Made by a program: the position numbers and the translations under genes | Assembly (NCBI GenBank): GCA_963770545.1 | Contig: CAVYQF010000043.1 | Location: 1-64,000, forward strand | DNA length: 64,000 nt | Source: RYN-230 sp963770545 | GTDB taxonomy: Bacteria; Actinomycetota; Actinomycetes; Streptosporangiales; Streptosporangiaceae | Direction of reading: 5' to 3' | Shown: piece by piece, positions 32,054 through 39,916 of the stretch | Position numbering within the stretch: the first letter of the stretch is position 1 | How the letters are laid out: each line of letters opens with the position of its first letter | The notes under the pieces: generated by a model | Told to the model about the DNA's origin: nothing | The model's input: only the letters and a program-made list of their open reading frames with translations | The model's database searches: none

Positions 32054-32413
32054 ATGGCGAGTGTTATCAAGACCGTCACGTTCGATGCTGCGGACGCACT
32101 GGCCCTGGCCGGGTTCTGGGCCGCGGTGTTCGGGTCCGACGTGGACGAGGAATCCACTGCTGAGAAAGCGTTCCTCGAAGCGGCGGGCTGGGGTGGCCCG
32201 AACATCTGGTTCGCCCGGGTTCCCGAAGGCAAGACGGCCAAGAACCGGATGCACTTCGACCTACGCGCACCGGGCCCCGTGGCCGAAGAGGTGGCGAGGC
32301 TGGAGAACCTGGGCGCCCGGGTCCTGGAGCGCCACGGGCACTACGTGGTCATGGCGGACCCGGAGGGCAACGAGTTCTGCGTCGAGCCGGGCCCGGCGGA
32401 CACGCCGCGGTAG
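32054..32413 (+). CDS. VOC-family protein
   Basis: A 119-residue VOC protein. VIKTVTFDAADALALAGFWA, WFARVPEGKTAKNRMHFDLR and VVMADPEGNEFCVEPG match the gene at 5570 closely in order and motif, so the two are paralogues. The metal ligands are probably His in MHFD and Glu in FCVE. The ligand is unknown. It ends 4 bp before the stop of the convergent methyltransferase gene. Confidence 0.85.
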   Translation: MASVIKTVTFDAADALALAGFWAAVFGSDVDEESTAEKAFLEAAGWGGPNIWFARVPEGKTAKNRMHFDLRAPGPVAEEVARLENLGARVLERHGHYVVMADPEGNEFCVEPGPADTPR

Positions 32414-32417
32414 CCGC

Positions 32418-33164
32418 TCAGCCGACCGCCCGCAGTACGAACACCCCCCAGCCCAGGTAGCGGCGCCCGTAGGCCAGGTACGAGCGACGCGAGCGCTGGA
32501 GATACTCACGCATTCCGGCCGCGTCCGCGTGACCGGGGTGCTGGTCCAGCCACGCCGCGACGGTCCACCATTGCGCGGCTAGGTAGCGGTCCCAGCTGTG
32601 CTCGTCGGCCAGCACCATCTCCACGAGCTCAAGGCCGGCATCCTCGAAGCGGTCCAGCGTGCCGGCCAGCGAGGTGAACTCGTAGGGGCCGAGGTCGAGG
32701 GCGGCGTGGGCCTCTTCGGGCGCGGTCTCCCGCCAGAACGGCTCGCCGATCAGCAGCAGCCCGCCTGGGACCACGGCTGGCCGCATGAGGCCGATGGTGC
32801 CGGCCAGCCCGCCGCCGATCCAGGTCGCCCCGATGCAGGCGACCGCGTCGAATGATGCCTCGTCCACACCGAACGTGCTGGCGTCAGCCAGCTCGAACCG
32901 GACCCGGTCGGCGACCCCCAGGTGAGCGGCCCGGTCCCGCGCGGCCGGCACGAAGACCTCGCTGATGTCCACCCCCAGGCCCTGAATCCCGTGCCGCCGG
33001 GCCCAGGTGCACAGCATCTCGCCTTTGCCGCTGGCCAGGTCGAGCAGGCGCATGTCCCGCCGCCACCGGCACAGCTCGCCGAGCAATTCCAGCTTCTCGT
33101 CCGTAAACGGGTTCAGGATCCGGTGGCCGGCCTCGGCTATCTCGTGCTGGCGCAGGACGTCCAT
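32418..33164 (-). CDS. Class I SAM-dependent methyltransferase
   Basis: 248 residues. Motif I is MRLLDLASGKGEMLCTWARR (about residue 37), motif II/III region GLGVDISEVFVPAA, then FELADASTFGVDEASFDAVA and RPAVVPGGLLLIGEPFW, followed by the long C-terminal helices (YLQRSRRSYLAYGRRYLGWG). The substrate is unknown. The ATG start has GGAG upstream. It converges with the VOC gene. Confidence 0.9.
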   Translation of the reverse strand: MDVLRQHEIAEAGHRILNPFTDEKLELLGELCRWRRDMRLLDLASGKGEMLCTWARRHGIQGLGVDISEVFVPAARDRAAHLGVADRVRFELADASTFGVDEASFDAVACIGATWIGGGLAGTIGLMRPAVVPGGLLLIGEPFWRETAPEEAHAALDLGPYEFTSLAGTLDRFEDAGLELVEMVLADEHSWDRYLAAQWWTVAAWLDQHPGHADAAGMREYLQRSRRSYLAYGRRYLGWGVFVLRAVG

Positions 33165-33396
33165 GGAACTCCATCAGCGGTTGGGGCCGCGCCGCTCTGC
33201 GGCTCAGCCCCCCACTCTCTCGCCATAACGGTCTTACCGGCCACCGTTTTCAGCCCTCCGGGCCCGAGCGCTACACGGCGGCCCGGGTATCCGGCGGGAC
33301 GCCGGACGCCTGGCCGGGCGCCGCCACACCCGGCCAGACACCGGCACCCCCCACTCCAGGCCCGTCCCGTCACGTCCGGGGCGGCCCCGGAGCCGT

Positions 33397-33981
33397 CTAC
33401 TTGAGGCCCGTGCCGGCCACGCCCTCGACGATCTGCCGCTGGGCCAGCAGGAACACGAACACCAGCGGCAGCGCGCCCAGCACCGCCGACGCCATCTGCA
33501 GGGCGTAGACGACGCCGACCCCGCTGACCACCGTGCCGATCCCGGCCGGGATCGTCATCATGGTCGGGCTGGTCGCCGCGAGGAACGGCCACAGGAAGTT
33601 GTTCCAGGTCCAGACGAAGGTGAAGATGGCCACGGCGGCGATGGCCGGGCGGGCCATGGCCAGCTTCGTGTAGTACGGGTTGCCCCAGGTCAGGATCGTG
33701 GAGTCCAGCGTGACCCCGGGGTGCGCCTTGGTGTAGGCGGCCTCCATGGTCTCCATGTGAGCCCCGTCGCCGCCGCTGAGCAGGTTCCAGTAGACGAGCG
33801 TCAACTTCGTGGTGCCGCCACTGGTCCCGGTGAAACCGGACGCGAAGTCGTAGGTGCCGGAGCACCCGGCGGTGACCAGGCCGGCGCCGAGAACGGCGGC
33901 CCCGGCCAGGAAGCCGCGCCGGCCGATTGTCCTGTTCGCGTCCATGCCCACCACGCCGTGTTCATGACCACTCGCGTTCAT
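33397..33981 (-). pseudogene. In-frame chimera: sugar-binding protein N-part joined to MalG-type permease C-part
   Basis: A 194-residue open frame made of two unrelated ABC subunits. Residues 1-108 are the start of an extracellular sugar-binding lipoprotein: twin-arginine signal RTIGRRGFLAGAAVLGAGLV, lipobox TAGC, then LTLVYWNLLSGGDGAHMETM and LDSTILTWGNPYYTKLAMA. From about residue 109 it becomes the last third of a MalG-like permease (FTFVWTWNNFLWPFLAATSP, then VVYALQMASAVLGALPLVFV and FLLAQRQIVEGVAGTGLK). The rest of the binding protein, the MalF-type permease and the MalG N-part are missing. The join is near 33655. The start overlaps the GH51 gene by ATGA. Confidence 0.85.
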
Positions 33982-35450
33982 GCCAGCTGCACCTCCAGCA
34001 GGGTGAAGGAGTGCGGCGGGAAGCGGATGTCGAGATCACCGCCGCTCACGTCGTGCTTGGTGGTCACCGTCGTGACCGCGTCCGGCTCGGCGGCGCTGTT
34101 GCTGGCCTCCGGGCGGTCCCCGGTGACCTCGTGCACGACCAGCGGGCCCGCAGGCCGGGCCCCGTCCAGCCGGATCCGCGTGTCCAGCGCCTGCTCCGGG
34201 TCCCGGTTCACCACCGAGATGGTCAGCCGGCGGCCCGCCGCGTCCCGGGTCGCCGCCACGTCCAGCAGCTGGAACGGTCCCAGGTCCGCGACCCGGTACG
34301 GCCAGCGATCTCCGGCCCGGTCGGCGTGCGCGTGCGTGCCGGAGTCGACGAAGGTGTCCAGCGCCACTTCCTGGGTGGCGGTCGAGATCAGCCGCAGCGG
34401 GTGGAAGATGCTCTGCCGGAACAGGCCGTCCGGTGACGTGACGATGGGAGCGATTACGTTGACCAGCTGGGCCAGGTTGGCCATCCGCAGCACGGCACTC
34501 TGGCGCACGAACACGTTCAGGTAGGTCGCCACGGCCAGCGCGTCGGCCAGGGTGTACCGCTCCTCCAGCTGCCCGTCGTCGGTGCGGTACCAGACGTTCC
34601 ACTCGTCGTAGGCCACGCCGATCTCGTGGCCGATCCGCTGCACGTACCGGGCCCGGTCGATCAGGGCGCCGGTCACGGTCAGGGTGCGCTCGGCGAAATG
34701 GGGGGCCAGCACGTTGGACCAGTAGTCGTCCGAGCCGGTGTACAGGTGGATGCTGTGCAGGTCCACGTACCGGGCCAGGCCGTCGATGACGATCCGGTCC
34801 CAGTCATCCACGCCGCTCTGGCCGCAGCTGACCAGCGAGACGCCGGGGTCGAGGAACCTGAGGGCCTTGGCCCACTGGCGGGCGGTGGTGACGTACTCCT
34901 GCGCGGTCCGCTGGCCGATCTGCCAGTCGCCGTACATCTCGTTGCCCAGTCCCCAGTACCGGACCCGGTATGGCTCCTCGTGCCCGTTGGCCCGGCGCCG
35001 GTTGGCCCAGTACGTGTCGCCCGTGCCGTTGCAGTACTCGACCCAGGCCAGCGCCTCGTCCAGGGTTCCGGTGCCCATGTTCAGGCAGAGCACCGGTTCC
35101 ACGCCCGCCGCCGCACACCAGGCCATGAACTCGTCGGTGCCGAAACGGTTAGATTCCTCGCTGTGCCAGGCCAGCTCGGTGCGCCGGGGCCGGTCATCAG
35201 GAGGCCCGATGCCGTCGGTCCAGTGGTATCCGGAGACGAAGTTCCCGCCGGGCCAGCGGACGTGCCGCAGGCCTAGGTCGCGGACCGCCTTCAGCACGTC
35301 GGTGCGGAAGCCCCGGGCGTCTGACCGGGGCGATCCCTCGTCGAACACGCCGCCGTAGATGCAGCGGCCGAGGTGCTCGATGAACCCGCCGAAGATCCGC
35401 TCGTCCACTGTGCCGACCGGCCGGTCGGCCCGTATCTCGATCCGCGCCAC
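33978..35450 (-). CDS. GH51 alpha-L-arabinofuranosidase
   Basis: A 490-residue intracellular exo-acting glycosidase that removes terminal arabinofuranosyl groups from imported arabino-oligosaccharides. RIFGGFIEHLGRCIYGGVFD, HVRWPGGNFVSGYHW and WGLGNEMYGDWQIGQ (acid/base Glu in GNE) plus IGVAYDEWNVWY (nucleophile Glu in DEW) are the GH51 marks. The C-terminal beta domain (LTISVVNRDPEQALD, PHSFTLLEVQL) is complete. GTG 35450 with GAGGAG is preferred over TTG 35474. It heads the remnant of a sugar-uptake operon, whose transporter is deleted downstream. Confidence 0.95.
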   Translation of the reverse strand: MARIEIRADRPVGTVDERIFGGFIEHLGRCIYGGVFDEGSPRSDARGFRTDVLKAVRDLGLRHVRWPGGNFVSGYHWTDGIGPPDDRPRRTELAWHSEESNRFGTDEFMAWCAAAGVEPVLCLNMGTGTLDEALAWVEYCNGTGDTYWANRRRANGHEEPYRVRYWGLGNEMYGDWQIGQRTAQEYVTTARQWAKALRFLDPGVSLVSCGQSGVDDWDRIVIDGLARYVDLHSIHLYTGSDDYWSNVLAPHFAERTLTVTGALIDRARYVQRIGHEIGVAYDEWNVWYRTDDGQLEERYTLADALAVATYLNVFVRQSAVLRMANLAQLVNVIAPIVTSPDGLFRQSIFHPLRLISTATQEVALDTFVDSGTHAHADRAGDRWPYRVADLGPFQLLDVAATRDAAGRRLTISVVNRDPEQALDTRIRLDGARPAGPLVVHEVTGDRPEASNSAAEPDAVTTVTTKHDVSGGDLDIRFPPHSFTLLEVQLA

Positions 35451-35479
35451 CGTTTTGCTCCTCTCCTGGAGCAAAACGG
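35450..35479. promoter_or_regulatory. 12-bp inverted repeat around the arabinofuranosidase ribosome site
   Basis: Arms CCGTTTTGCTCC (35450-35461) and GGAGCAAAACGG (35468-35479) are perfect, with a 6-nt loop. On the mRNA the hairpin would bury the ribosome-binding sequence right before the GTG. As DNA it also looks like a LacI/GntR-type operator. Confidence 0.65.
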
Positions 35480-35500
35480 CTACCCAGTCCCGGCCAGCTA

Positions 35501-35515
35501 AACAAGATCCTTGTT
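35501..35515. promoter_or_regulatory. Second palindrome upstream of the arabinofuranosidase gene
   Basis: AACAAGATCCTTGTT is a 6+3+6 perfect palindrome, extended by TA at the left and AAC at the right, in an AT-rich patch 51 bp before the start. A likely sugar-regulator operator or promoter element. Confidence 0.5.
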
Positions 35516-35559
35516 AACGCTCAACCCGGCCCGAGGCCGGGCGTGTGGCGGAGCCACTT

Positions 35560-35615
35560 TCATGATCGTGGTGGGTTGTGCCCCGCCGGCGGGGCACAAC
35601 CCACCACGATCATGA
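35560..35615. repeat. 56-bp perfect palindrome
   Basis: Bases 35560-35587 are the exact reverse complement of 35588-35615 (28 bp, no spacer). The centre is GCCCCGCC/GGCGGGGC and the outer part is TCATGATCGTGGTGGGTTGT. It lies between the end of the CGNR gene and the arabinofuranosidase promoter. It may be a bidirectional terminator or a dispersed palindromic element. Confidence 0.9.
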
Positions 35616-35722
35616 TCGGGCGGGCTGAGGGTGGTGGCGGCGGAAGGGACGGGCGGCGGCCGGCGGCGGCGGCCGGCTGCGGCGGCGTGCTTAGGAAGCG
35701 ACGGCGGCCTGGGCGGGTCCGG

Positions 35723-36443
35723 TCAGGACGGCCCGGCTGCCGCGTGCGCGGCCTGCCGGTGCAGCGCGGCTTTGTTCCGGTTGCCGCACACGGCCATCGA
35801 GCACCAGCGCCGCCGTCCCGCAGGCGAGTCGTCCAGGAACCGGCCGCGGCAGCCCGGCCCCGGGCACATCCGCAGCCGCTCCCGCAGGTCCGTGCCGAGC
35901 AGTTCCGCCGCGTCGGCCGCGATCATGGCGAGCACGCCGCGTGACGTGCGGGCCGCCGGGGCGGGGCCCAGCACCGGAACCCCGGCCTCGAGGTGCAGCA
36001 CCGGCCGCTCCGGCGGGACTGCGAGCCACATATTGATGCAGCGAACGGCTGCCGCAGGCGCACTGTCTCCCACGATGGTGGCGGTGACCAGGGCGCTGAT
36101 GGCCTCCCGGAGGGCCAGTGCCCCGGCAAAAGTCTCCTCGTCCAGAGCCGGGCTGACCTCCACCGGACCAGGCCGGCCCGCACTAGCCCCGGCGGGGTCG
36201 TTCCCGCCCGGACTGGCAGGGCCCGGACTGGCAGGGCCCGGACTGGCAGGGCCCGGACTGGCAGGGCCCAGGCCTGGCAGGGCCCAGGCCGGCGGCGCTC
36301 AGCCACGCCGTGAAGTCATCGGGGCCGCGCAGGTACTCGGCCACCTCGTCCGCCCGGCCGGCCTCGCGGTTCCGGCGGGTGTTGACAAAGTCGAGGCTCG
36401 GCCGGCCGCCGTACCAGACCCAGCGCCGGCCAGGGAACGTCAT
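35723..36443 (-). pseudogene. CGNR zinc-finger (ABATE) regulator, frameshifted at a repeat
   Basis: The N-part (MTFPGRRWVWYGGRPSLDFV, then NTRRNREAG) is the ABATE ligand domain opening and reads in one frame. The C-part (LDEETFAGALALREAISALV, then LRMCPGPGCRGRFLDDSPAG and RRRWCSMAVCGNRNKAALHR) holds the CGNR zinc finger in another frame. Between them sit 15-bp repeats and one 16-bp unit (36266-36281). Reducing that unit to 15 bp restores one continuous protein. It faces an MFS exporter, the usual CGNR target. It is either a real mutation or an assembly error. Confidence 0.8.
36206..36281. repeat. 15-bp minisatellite in the CGNR gene linker
   Basis: Four exact GCCCGGACTGGCAGG units (36206-36265) and one 16-bp variant (36266-36281). 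It encodes a Gly-Pro-Ala-Ser-Pro linker in the restored frame. Confidence 0.9.
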
Positions 36444-36471
36444 GGGCCCCATGATAGGTTTTCGTTGCGGC

Positions 36472-36497
36472 GAAGTAACCACATTAACGGTTACTTC
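36472..36497. promoter_or_regulatory. Operator between the CGNR and MFS genes
   Basis: GAAGTAACC (36472-36480) and GGTTACTTC (36489-36497) are perfect 9-bp inverted arms with an 8-nt AT-rich spacer. They lie in the 78-bp divergent gap, 24 bp before the MFS start, a natural site for the CGNR protein. Confidence 0.65.
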
Positions 36498-36521
36498 CTG
36501 ATCCCGAGCCGGAAGGCTGAC

Positions 36522-37877
36522 GTGCCCCTCACGCCCTCCCACGCCCCTGCCCGCGACACTTCCGCCGACCTCTCCCGCGCCGCCATCCTGATCTTCGCCA
36601 TCGCCTGCGGGGTCTGTGTCGCCAACGTGTACTTCCCGCAGGCGCTGAGCCCGCTCATCGCGCGGAGCCTGCACGCCACGCCGTCCACGGCGGCCCTGCT
36701 GGTGACCACCACGCAACTCGGCTACGCGGCCGGCCTGTACCTGCTGGTGCCGCTGGGCGACCGGGTGCGCCCGCGGCTGCTGATCGTCACCCTCATCATC
36801 CTCACCGCGGCCGGCCTGGTCGGCGCGGGCACCGCCCCCACCCTCGCCGTGCTGCTGGTGGCGGGCACGGCGGTGGGCTTCACCACCGTGGTACCGCAGA
36901 TCCTGCTGCCCATGGCGGCCGGGCTGGTCCCCGGCCAGCGCCGCGGCGCGGTGACCGGCACCCTGCTGTCCGGTCTGCTGGGTGGCATCCTGCTGGCCCG
37001 GACGTTTTCTGGTGCGCTGGGCGGCTGGCTGGACTGGCGGGCGCCGTACCTGGTCGCCGCGGTACTCATGGTGATCCTGGCTTTCGTGCTGGCCCGGGTG
37101 CTGCCGGTGACCTCGCCACCCAACCGGGAGCACTACGGCGCGCTGCTGGCCGCGCCGCTGCGGTTGCTGCGGGCCGAGCCGGACCTGCGCCGGTCATGCG
37201 TGTACCAGGCGTTGATGTTCGGCACGTTCAGCGCGGCCTGGACCTCGATCGCGCTCCTGCTGACCGGGCCCTCGTACGGGCTGTCCACCCAGGCGGTAGG
37301 CGTTTTCGCGCTGATCGGGGCGGGCGCCGTGCTGGTCACGCCGGTAGCCGGGCGGCGCATCGACCGGGTCGGTCCGGACTGGATCAGCCTGGTGTCGTTC
37401 ACCGGCGGCCTCGGGGCGGCCGCGATCCTCGCGCTGGCCGCGCTGCCCGCGCTGCACGGGGCGGCCAGCCTGGTCCTGCTCGGCGCCGGGATGCTGCTGC
37501 TGGACGTGGCCGTGCAGTGCGGGCAGGTCGCCAACCAGGCCCGGATCTTCGGGATGCCGGGGGCTGCCCGGGCCCGCCGGAACACGGCCTACATGACCGG
37601 CACGTTCCTGGGTGGTAGCGCGGGCTCGTGGCTGGGGGTGCGGGCCTACAGCGAGTTCGGCTGGGGCGGCATCGCCGGGCTTACCGCACTGGCGTCGGCC
37701 GCGGCGCTCACCCGTCACCTGGCGCACCGGCGATCCGCCGCCCGGGCGGCCGCCACTCAGACCGGTGCCGCCCAGACCGATGCCGCCCGGACTGGCGCTC
37801 CCCGGACTGGCGCTCCCCAGACCGGGAGGGCGGACGCGGCCGGGACGGATCCTGCGGACCGGGTCAGCTGCCCGTGA
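36522..37877 (+). CDS. MFS exporter (drug:H+ antiporter-1 type)
   Basis: A 451-residue transporter with 12 predicted helices. It opens with ILIFAIACGVCVANVYFPQA and continues with TTQLGYAAGLYLLVPLGDRV, the loop-2-3 motif G-D-R-V-R-P-R. ARIFGMPGAARARRNTAYMT is a conserved late loop. It resembles YgaY/arabinose-efflux-like exporters. GTG 36522 is used with GGAAGG; a much longer in-frame extension upstream is antisense to the CGNR gene and not real. The last 45 residues are repeat-encoded Ala/Thr/Gly/Pro. Confidence 0.9.
   Translation: MPLTPSHAPARDTSADLSRAAILIFAIACGVCVANVYFPQALSPLIARSLHATPSTAALLVTTTQLGYAAGLYLLVPLGDRVRPRLLIVTLIILTAAGLVGAGTAPTLAVLLVAGTAVGFTTVVPQILLPMAAGLVPGQRRGAVTGTLLSGLLGGILLARTFSGALGGWLDWRAPYLVAAVLMVILAFVLARVLPVTSPPNREHYGALLAAPLRLLRAEPDLRRSCVYQALMFGTFSAAWTSIALLLTGPSYGLSTQAVGVFALIGAGAVLVTPVAGRRIDRVGPDWISLVSFTGGLGAAAILALAALPALHGAASLVLLGAGMLLLDVAVQCGQVANQARIFGMPGAARARRNTAYMTGTFLGGSAGSWLGVRAYSEFGWGGIAGLTALASAAALTRHLAHRRSAARAAATQTGAAQTDAARTGAPRTGAPQTGRADAAGTDPADRVSCP
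37755..37829. repeat. 15-bp minisatellite in the MFS C-terminal tail
   Basis: Five tandem 15-bp units such as CCCCGGACTGGCGCT, in frame, at the end of the coding region. Shares the core CCCGGACTGGC with the repeat in the neighbouring CGNR gene. Confidence 0.85.
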
Positions 37878-38061
37878 GCCGGTCGCTGAGGCCCTGGAAC
37901 TGGTCGATCAACTCGGAGGCCTGGGCTTTGGTGAGGTTGTCAGGCACGTTCTCCCCGGCCTCGCGGGCCAGTGTGCTCAGGTAGGACTCCTGCGCTGCGG
38001 TCATCGGCTCGTCCCCGGTCGTCCATTCGGCGGGATCCTTCTGGGCCGGATTCTCAGTCAT
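37864..38061 (-). CDS. DUF3072 domain protein
   Basis: A 65-residue protein. KDPAEWTTGDEPMTAAQESY, LSTLAREAGENVPDNLTKAQ and ASELIDQFQ are the complete DUF3072 pattern (a SAP-like helical pair). Function is unknown; it is widespread in actinobacteria. The last 14 bp overlap the end of the convergent MFS gene. Confidence 0.85.
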   Translation of the reverse strand: MTENPAQKDPAEWTTGDEPMTAAQESYLSTLAREAGENVPDNLTKAQASELIDQFQGLSDRLTGS

Positions 38062-38118
38062 CTCGTCATCTCCTGGCTTCGGATGCCAGGAAGCACTTCC
38101 CCCGTTTGTGCCGCCTAT

Positions 38119-38757
38119 TCATCCATCCAGCCGCCGGTCATCGCGATGAGCAGAAAACCAGTTCGCCTGCCGGGCCATCCGCTCGGATGCCGGGGTATCG
38201 CGGGTCACACCGTAGACCGTGCCGGAAAAGTCGAGTCCCTCCTGGACCGCCCAGATCTGCTCGTGCTGGCCAGGCGGGTAGATCTGGGCCGGGTCCCCGA
38301 CCGCGACCCAGCCGATCGGCACCGTGCTCCACGCCGGGAGCACCGTGTTGACCTGGACCACGCCGTGGACGCGCACTTCGCTGCCCGGGCCGAGTACGCA
38401 GCCGGGGAACAGCGCGGCCCCGGTGGCCAGGAAGCAGCCCTCGCCGACTCGCGCCCCATTGAGGTGCGCGTGCGGCCCGACCAGGACATCATCGTCAATG
38501 ATCAGGGGATGCCGGGCCCGGCCGCGCAATACGGCGTTCTCCATCACCACGCACCGCGCGCCCACCTGGACCTCACCGTCTTCGGCGGTGAGCACCGCCC
38601 CGAACAGGATCCGGGCGTCGGGGCCGACCCGGACCGCCCCACACAGCACAGCGTTGGGCGCCACGTAGGCGCTGGGATGCACGTCCGGGGCCGCCCCCCG
38701 GTGCTCGATCAGCACACCCCCAGCCTGCCACCCGTCCCGGACGGCATGAACCTTCAC
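38119..38757 (-). CDS. Left-handed beta-helix (hexapeptide) protein, gamma carbonic anhydrase-like
   Basis: 212 residues built of hexapeptide turns: VHPSAYVAPNAVLCGAVRVG, PDARILFGAVLTAEDGEVQV, CVVMENAVLRG and PLIIDDDVLVGPHAHLNGAR. This matches the gamma-carbonic-anhydrase/PaaY group of trimeric metalloproteins or acyltransferases. A catalytic His triad is only partly visible (ARHP, VGPHAHL). The C-terminus (AQIYPPGQHEQIWAVQEGLD) is an added helix. GTG start. Confidence 0.85.
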   Translation of the reverse strand: MKVHAVRDGWQAGGVLIEHRGAAPDVHPSAYVAPNAVLCGAVRVGPDARILFGAVLTAEDGEVQVGARCVVMENAVLRGRARHPLIIDDDVLVGPHAHLNGARVGEGCFLATGAALFPGCVLGPGSEVRVHGVVQVNTVLPAWSTVPIGWVAVGDPAQIYPPGQHEQIWAVQEGLDFSGTVYGVTRDTPASERMARQANWFSAHRDDRRLDG

Positions 38758-38853
38758 TCACGCACGCTCGGCGGCTCCGTCGTCAGTGCGTCGGTGTAAC
38801 TCCGAGACACACCCGACCGCATCGGTGCTGCACCGATGCCGTGCGGCGGCGGA

Positions 38854-39177
38854 TCAGTGCTCGCCCCGTTCGCGCAGGAGGTCGCGGAACTCGGTGACCG
38901 CCTCGTCCTGGTCCGGCCCCAGGTCCTCGGCCACGATCATCTTCGTCCCGTCCCAGTACGCGCCGGCGTGATCTGCGCCGTCGTCCAGGGCCACCAGAAG
39001 CGGATGGTGCGCGATCTTGATGTGGTCGTACACGTCGTCCCACGTCACGCCGGGCGGGACCAGGCCGATCGCGGGCGCCTCGCTGTCGTCGTAGTCCAGT
39101 TCATGCAGCACAGTGACCCCCATCGGCCGGCAATGCTGCCACGATAAGCGCGCCCGCCGGGTCGGGCCAGGGATCAT
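38854..39177 (-). CDS. Small conserved hypothetical protein
   Basis: 107 residues, acidic, with VTVLHELDYDDSEAPAIGLV, TWDDVYDHIKIAHHPLLVAL and DAVTEF-like C-terminal residues. I recognise no domain. The ATG at 39177 overlaps the methyltransferase stop by ATGA, which supports coupled translation, but the internal ATG at 39123 would give a cleaner protein (MGVTVLHELDYDD). It is probably cotranscribed with the methyltransferase. Confidence 0.6.
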   Translation of the reverse strand: MIPGPTRRARLSWQHCRPMGVTVLHELDYDDSEAPAIGLVPPGVTWDDVYDHIKIAHHPLLVALDDGADHAGAYWDGTKMIVAEDLGPDQDEAVTEFRDLLRERGEH

Positions 39178-39860
39178 CGCCGGATCTTCTCAGCCCGCAT
39201 GGCCAGCAGCCACGGAATCATGCCGTCCCCGTGCTCGGTCAGTCCGGTAATGGCCAGGCCCTGGCCGGTCAAGGCGGCCGTGTAGGCACCCAGCGGCCGG
39301 TGCGTGCTGGAAAAAGTCATGGCCAGGCCGTCGCGTTCAACCCGGTCGGTGTACCGGCGGGGCTGCAGGTAAGGCCGGGAAAACCCGAACGAGGGCTCGT
39401 GCAGTGTGTCCTCATCCTGGGCGCTGATGAACGGGTGCACGATGGCCAGGCACAACTGGCCCCCCGGCCGCAAGACCCGGCCTATCTCGGCGACCGCGCC
39501 ACCGAAATCGTCGAAATCCAGCAACGACATGCAAGCCACCACAAGATCAGCACTCTGGCCTGCGAAAGGCAATGCGGCGGCGTCGGCTTGCAGCACCGGA
39601 ATGGCCGGGCACGACGCCCGGGCGGCCCGGGTCAGGGTGGGCGAGTAATCGGCACCCACCACCCGGTGCCCGAGCGCACGCAGTTCGCGGCTGCCCCGGC
39701 CTTCGCCGCAGCCCAGATCGATCACCGGCCCAAGTCCGGGGGGAGGAAGCAGCTCGAGGAGGGCGGGCCAGGTACCACCCGCGAACCCATCGTGCGGGGA
39801 GGTCCGGGCCCATCTGATCCACGCGTCAGCATGCTGTTCCCACGCCCCGGCCAGGTTCAC
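39174..39860 (-). CDS. Class I SAM-dependent methyltransferase
   Basis: 228 residues. Motif I PVIDLGCGEGRGSRELRALG (about residue 45), motif II VVGADYSPTLTRAA, VLQADAAALPFAGQSADLVV, motif III LRPGGQLCLAIVHPFI and a C-terminal substrate domain (SSTHRPLGAYTAAL). The pattern fits UbiE/Methyltransf_11 enzymes. GTG start, with a -10 box 6 nt upstream; the divergent YCII gene begins 56 bp away. Confidence 0.9.
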   Translation of the reverse strand: MNLAGAWEQHADAWIRWARTSPHDGFAGGTWPALLELLPPPGLGPVIDLGCGEGRGSRELRALGHRVVGADYSPTLTRAARASCPAIPVLQADAAALPFAGQSADLVVACMSLLDFDDFGGAVAEIGRVLRPGGQLCLAIVHPFISAQDEDTLHEPSFGFSRPYLQPRRYTDRVERDGLAMTFSSTHRPLGAYTAALTGQGLAITGLTEHGDGMIPWLLAMRAEKIRR

Positions 39861-39866
39861 GTTTAG

Positions 39867-39872
39867 AGATTA
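39867..39872 (-). promoter_or_regulatory. -10 box TAATCT, leaderless promoter
   Basis: On the minus strand TAATCT lies 6 nt before the GTG at 39860. Confidence 0.5.
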
Positions 39873-39904
39873 CTTGTGACCGGGTTAGAGCACCGCCGCC
39901 GATG

Positions 39905-39910
39905 TAACTT
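39905..39910 (+). promoter_or_regulatory. -10 box TAACTT, leaderless promoter
   Basis: TAACTT lies 6 nt before the ATG at 39917. Confidence 0.5.
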
Positions 39911-39916
39911 GGCGGC

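Noticed and set aside
36206..36281. Repeat array as a possible CRISPR
   Set aside because: Units are 15 bp, directly adjacent, with no unique spacers, and no cas genes are nearby.
35631..36521. A long N-terminal extension of the MFS frame
   Set aside because: This stretch is antisense to the CGNR gene, has low complexity, and the true start (GTG 36522) has a ribosome site and begins the first helix properly.
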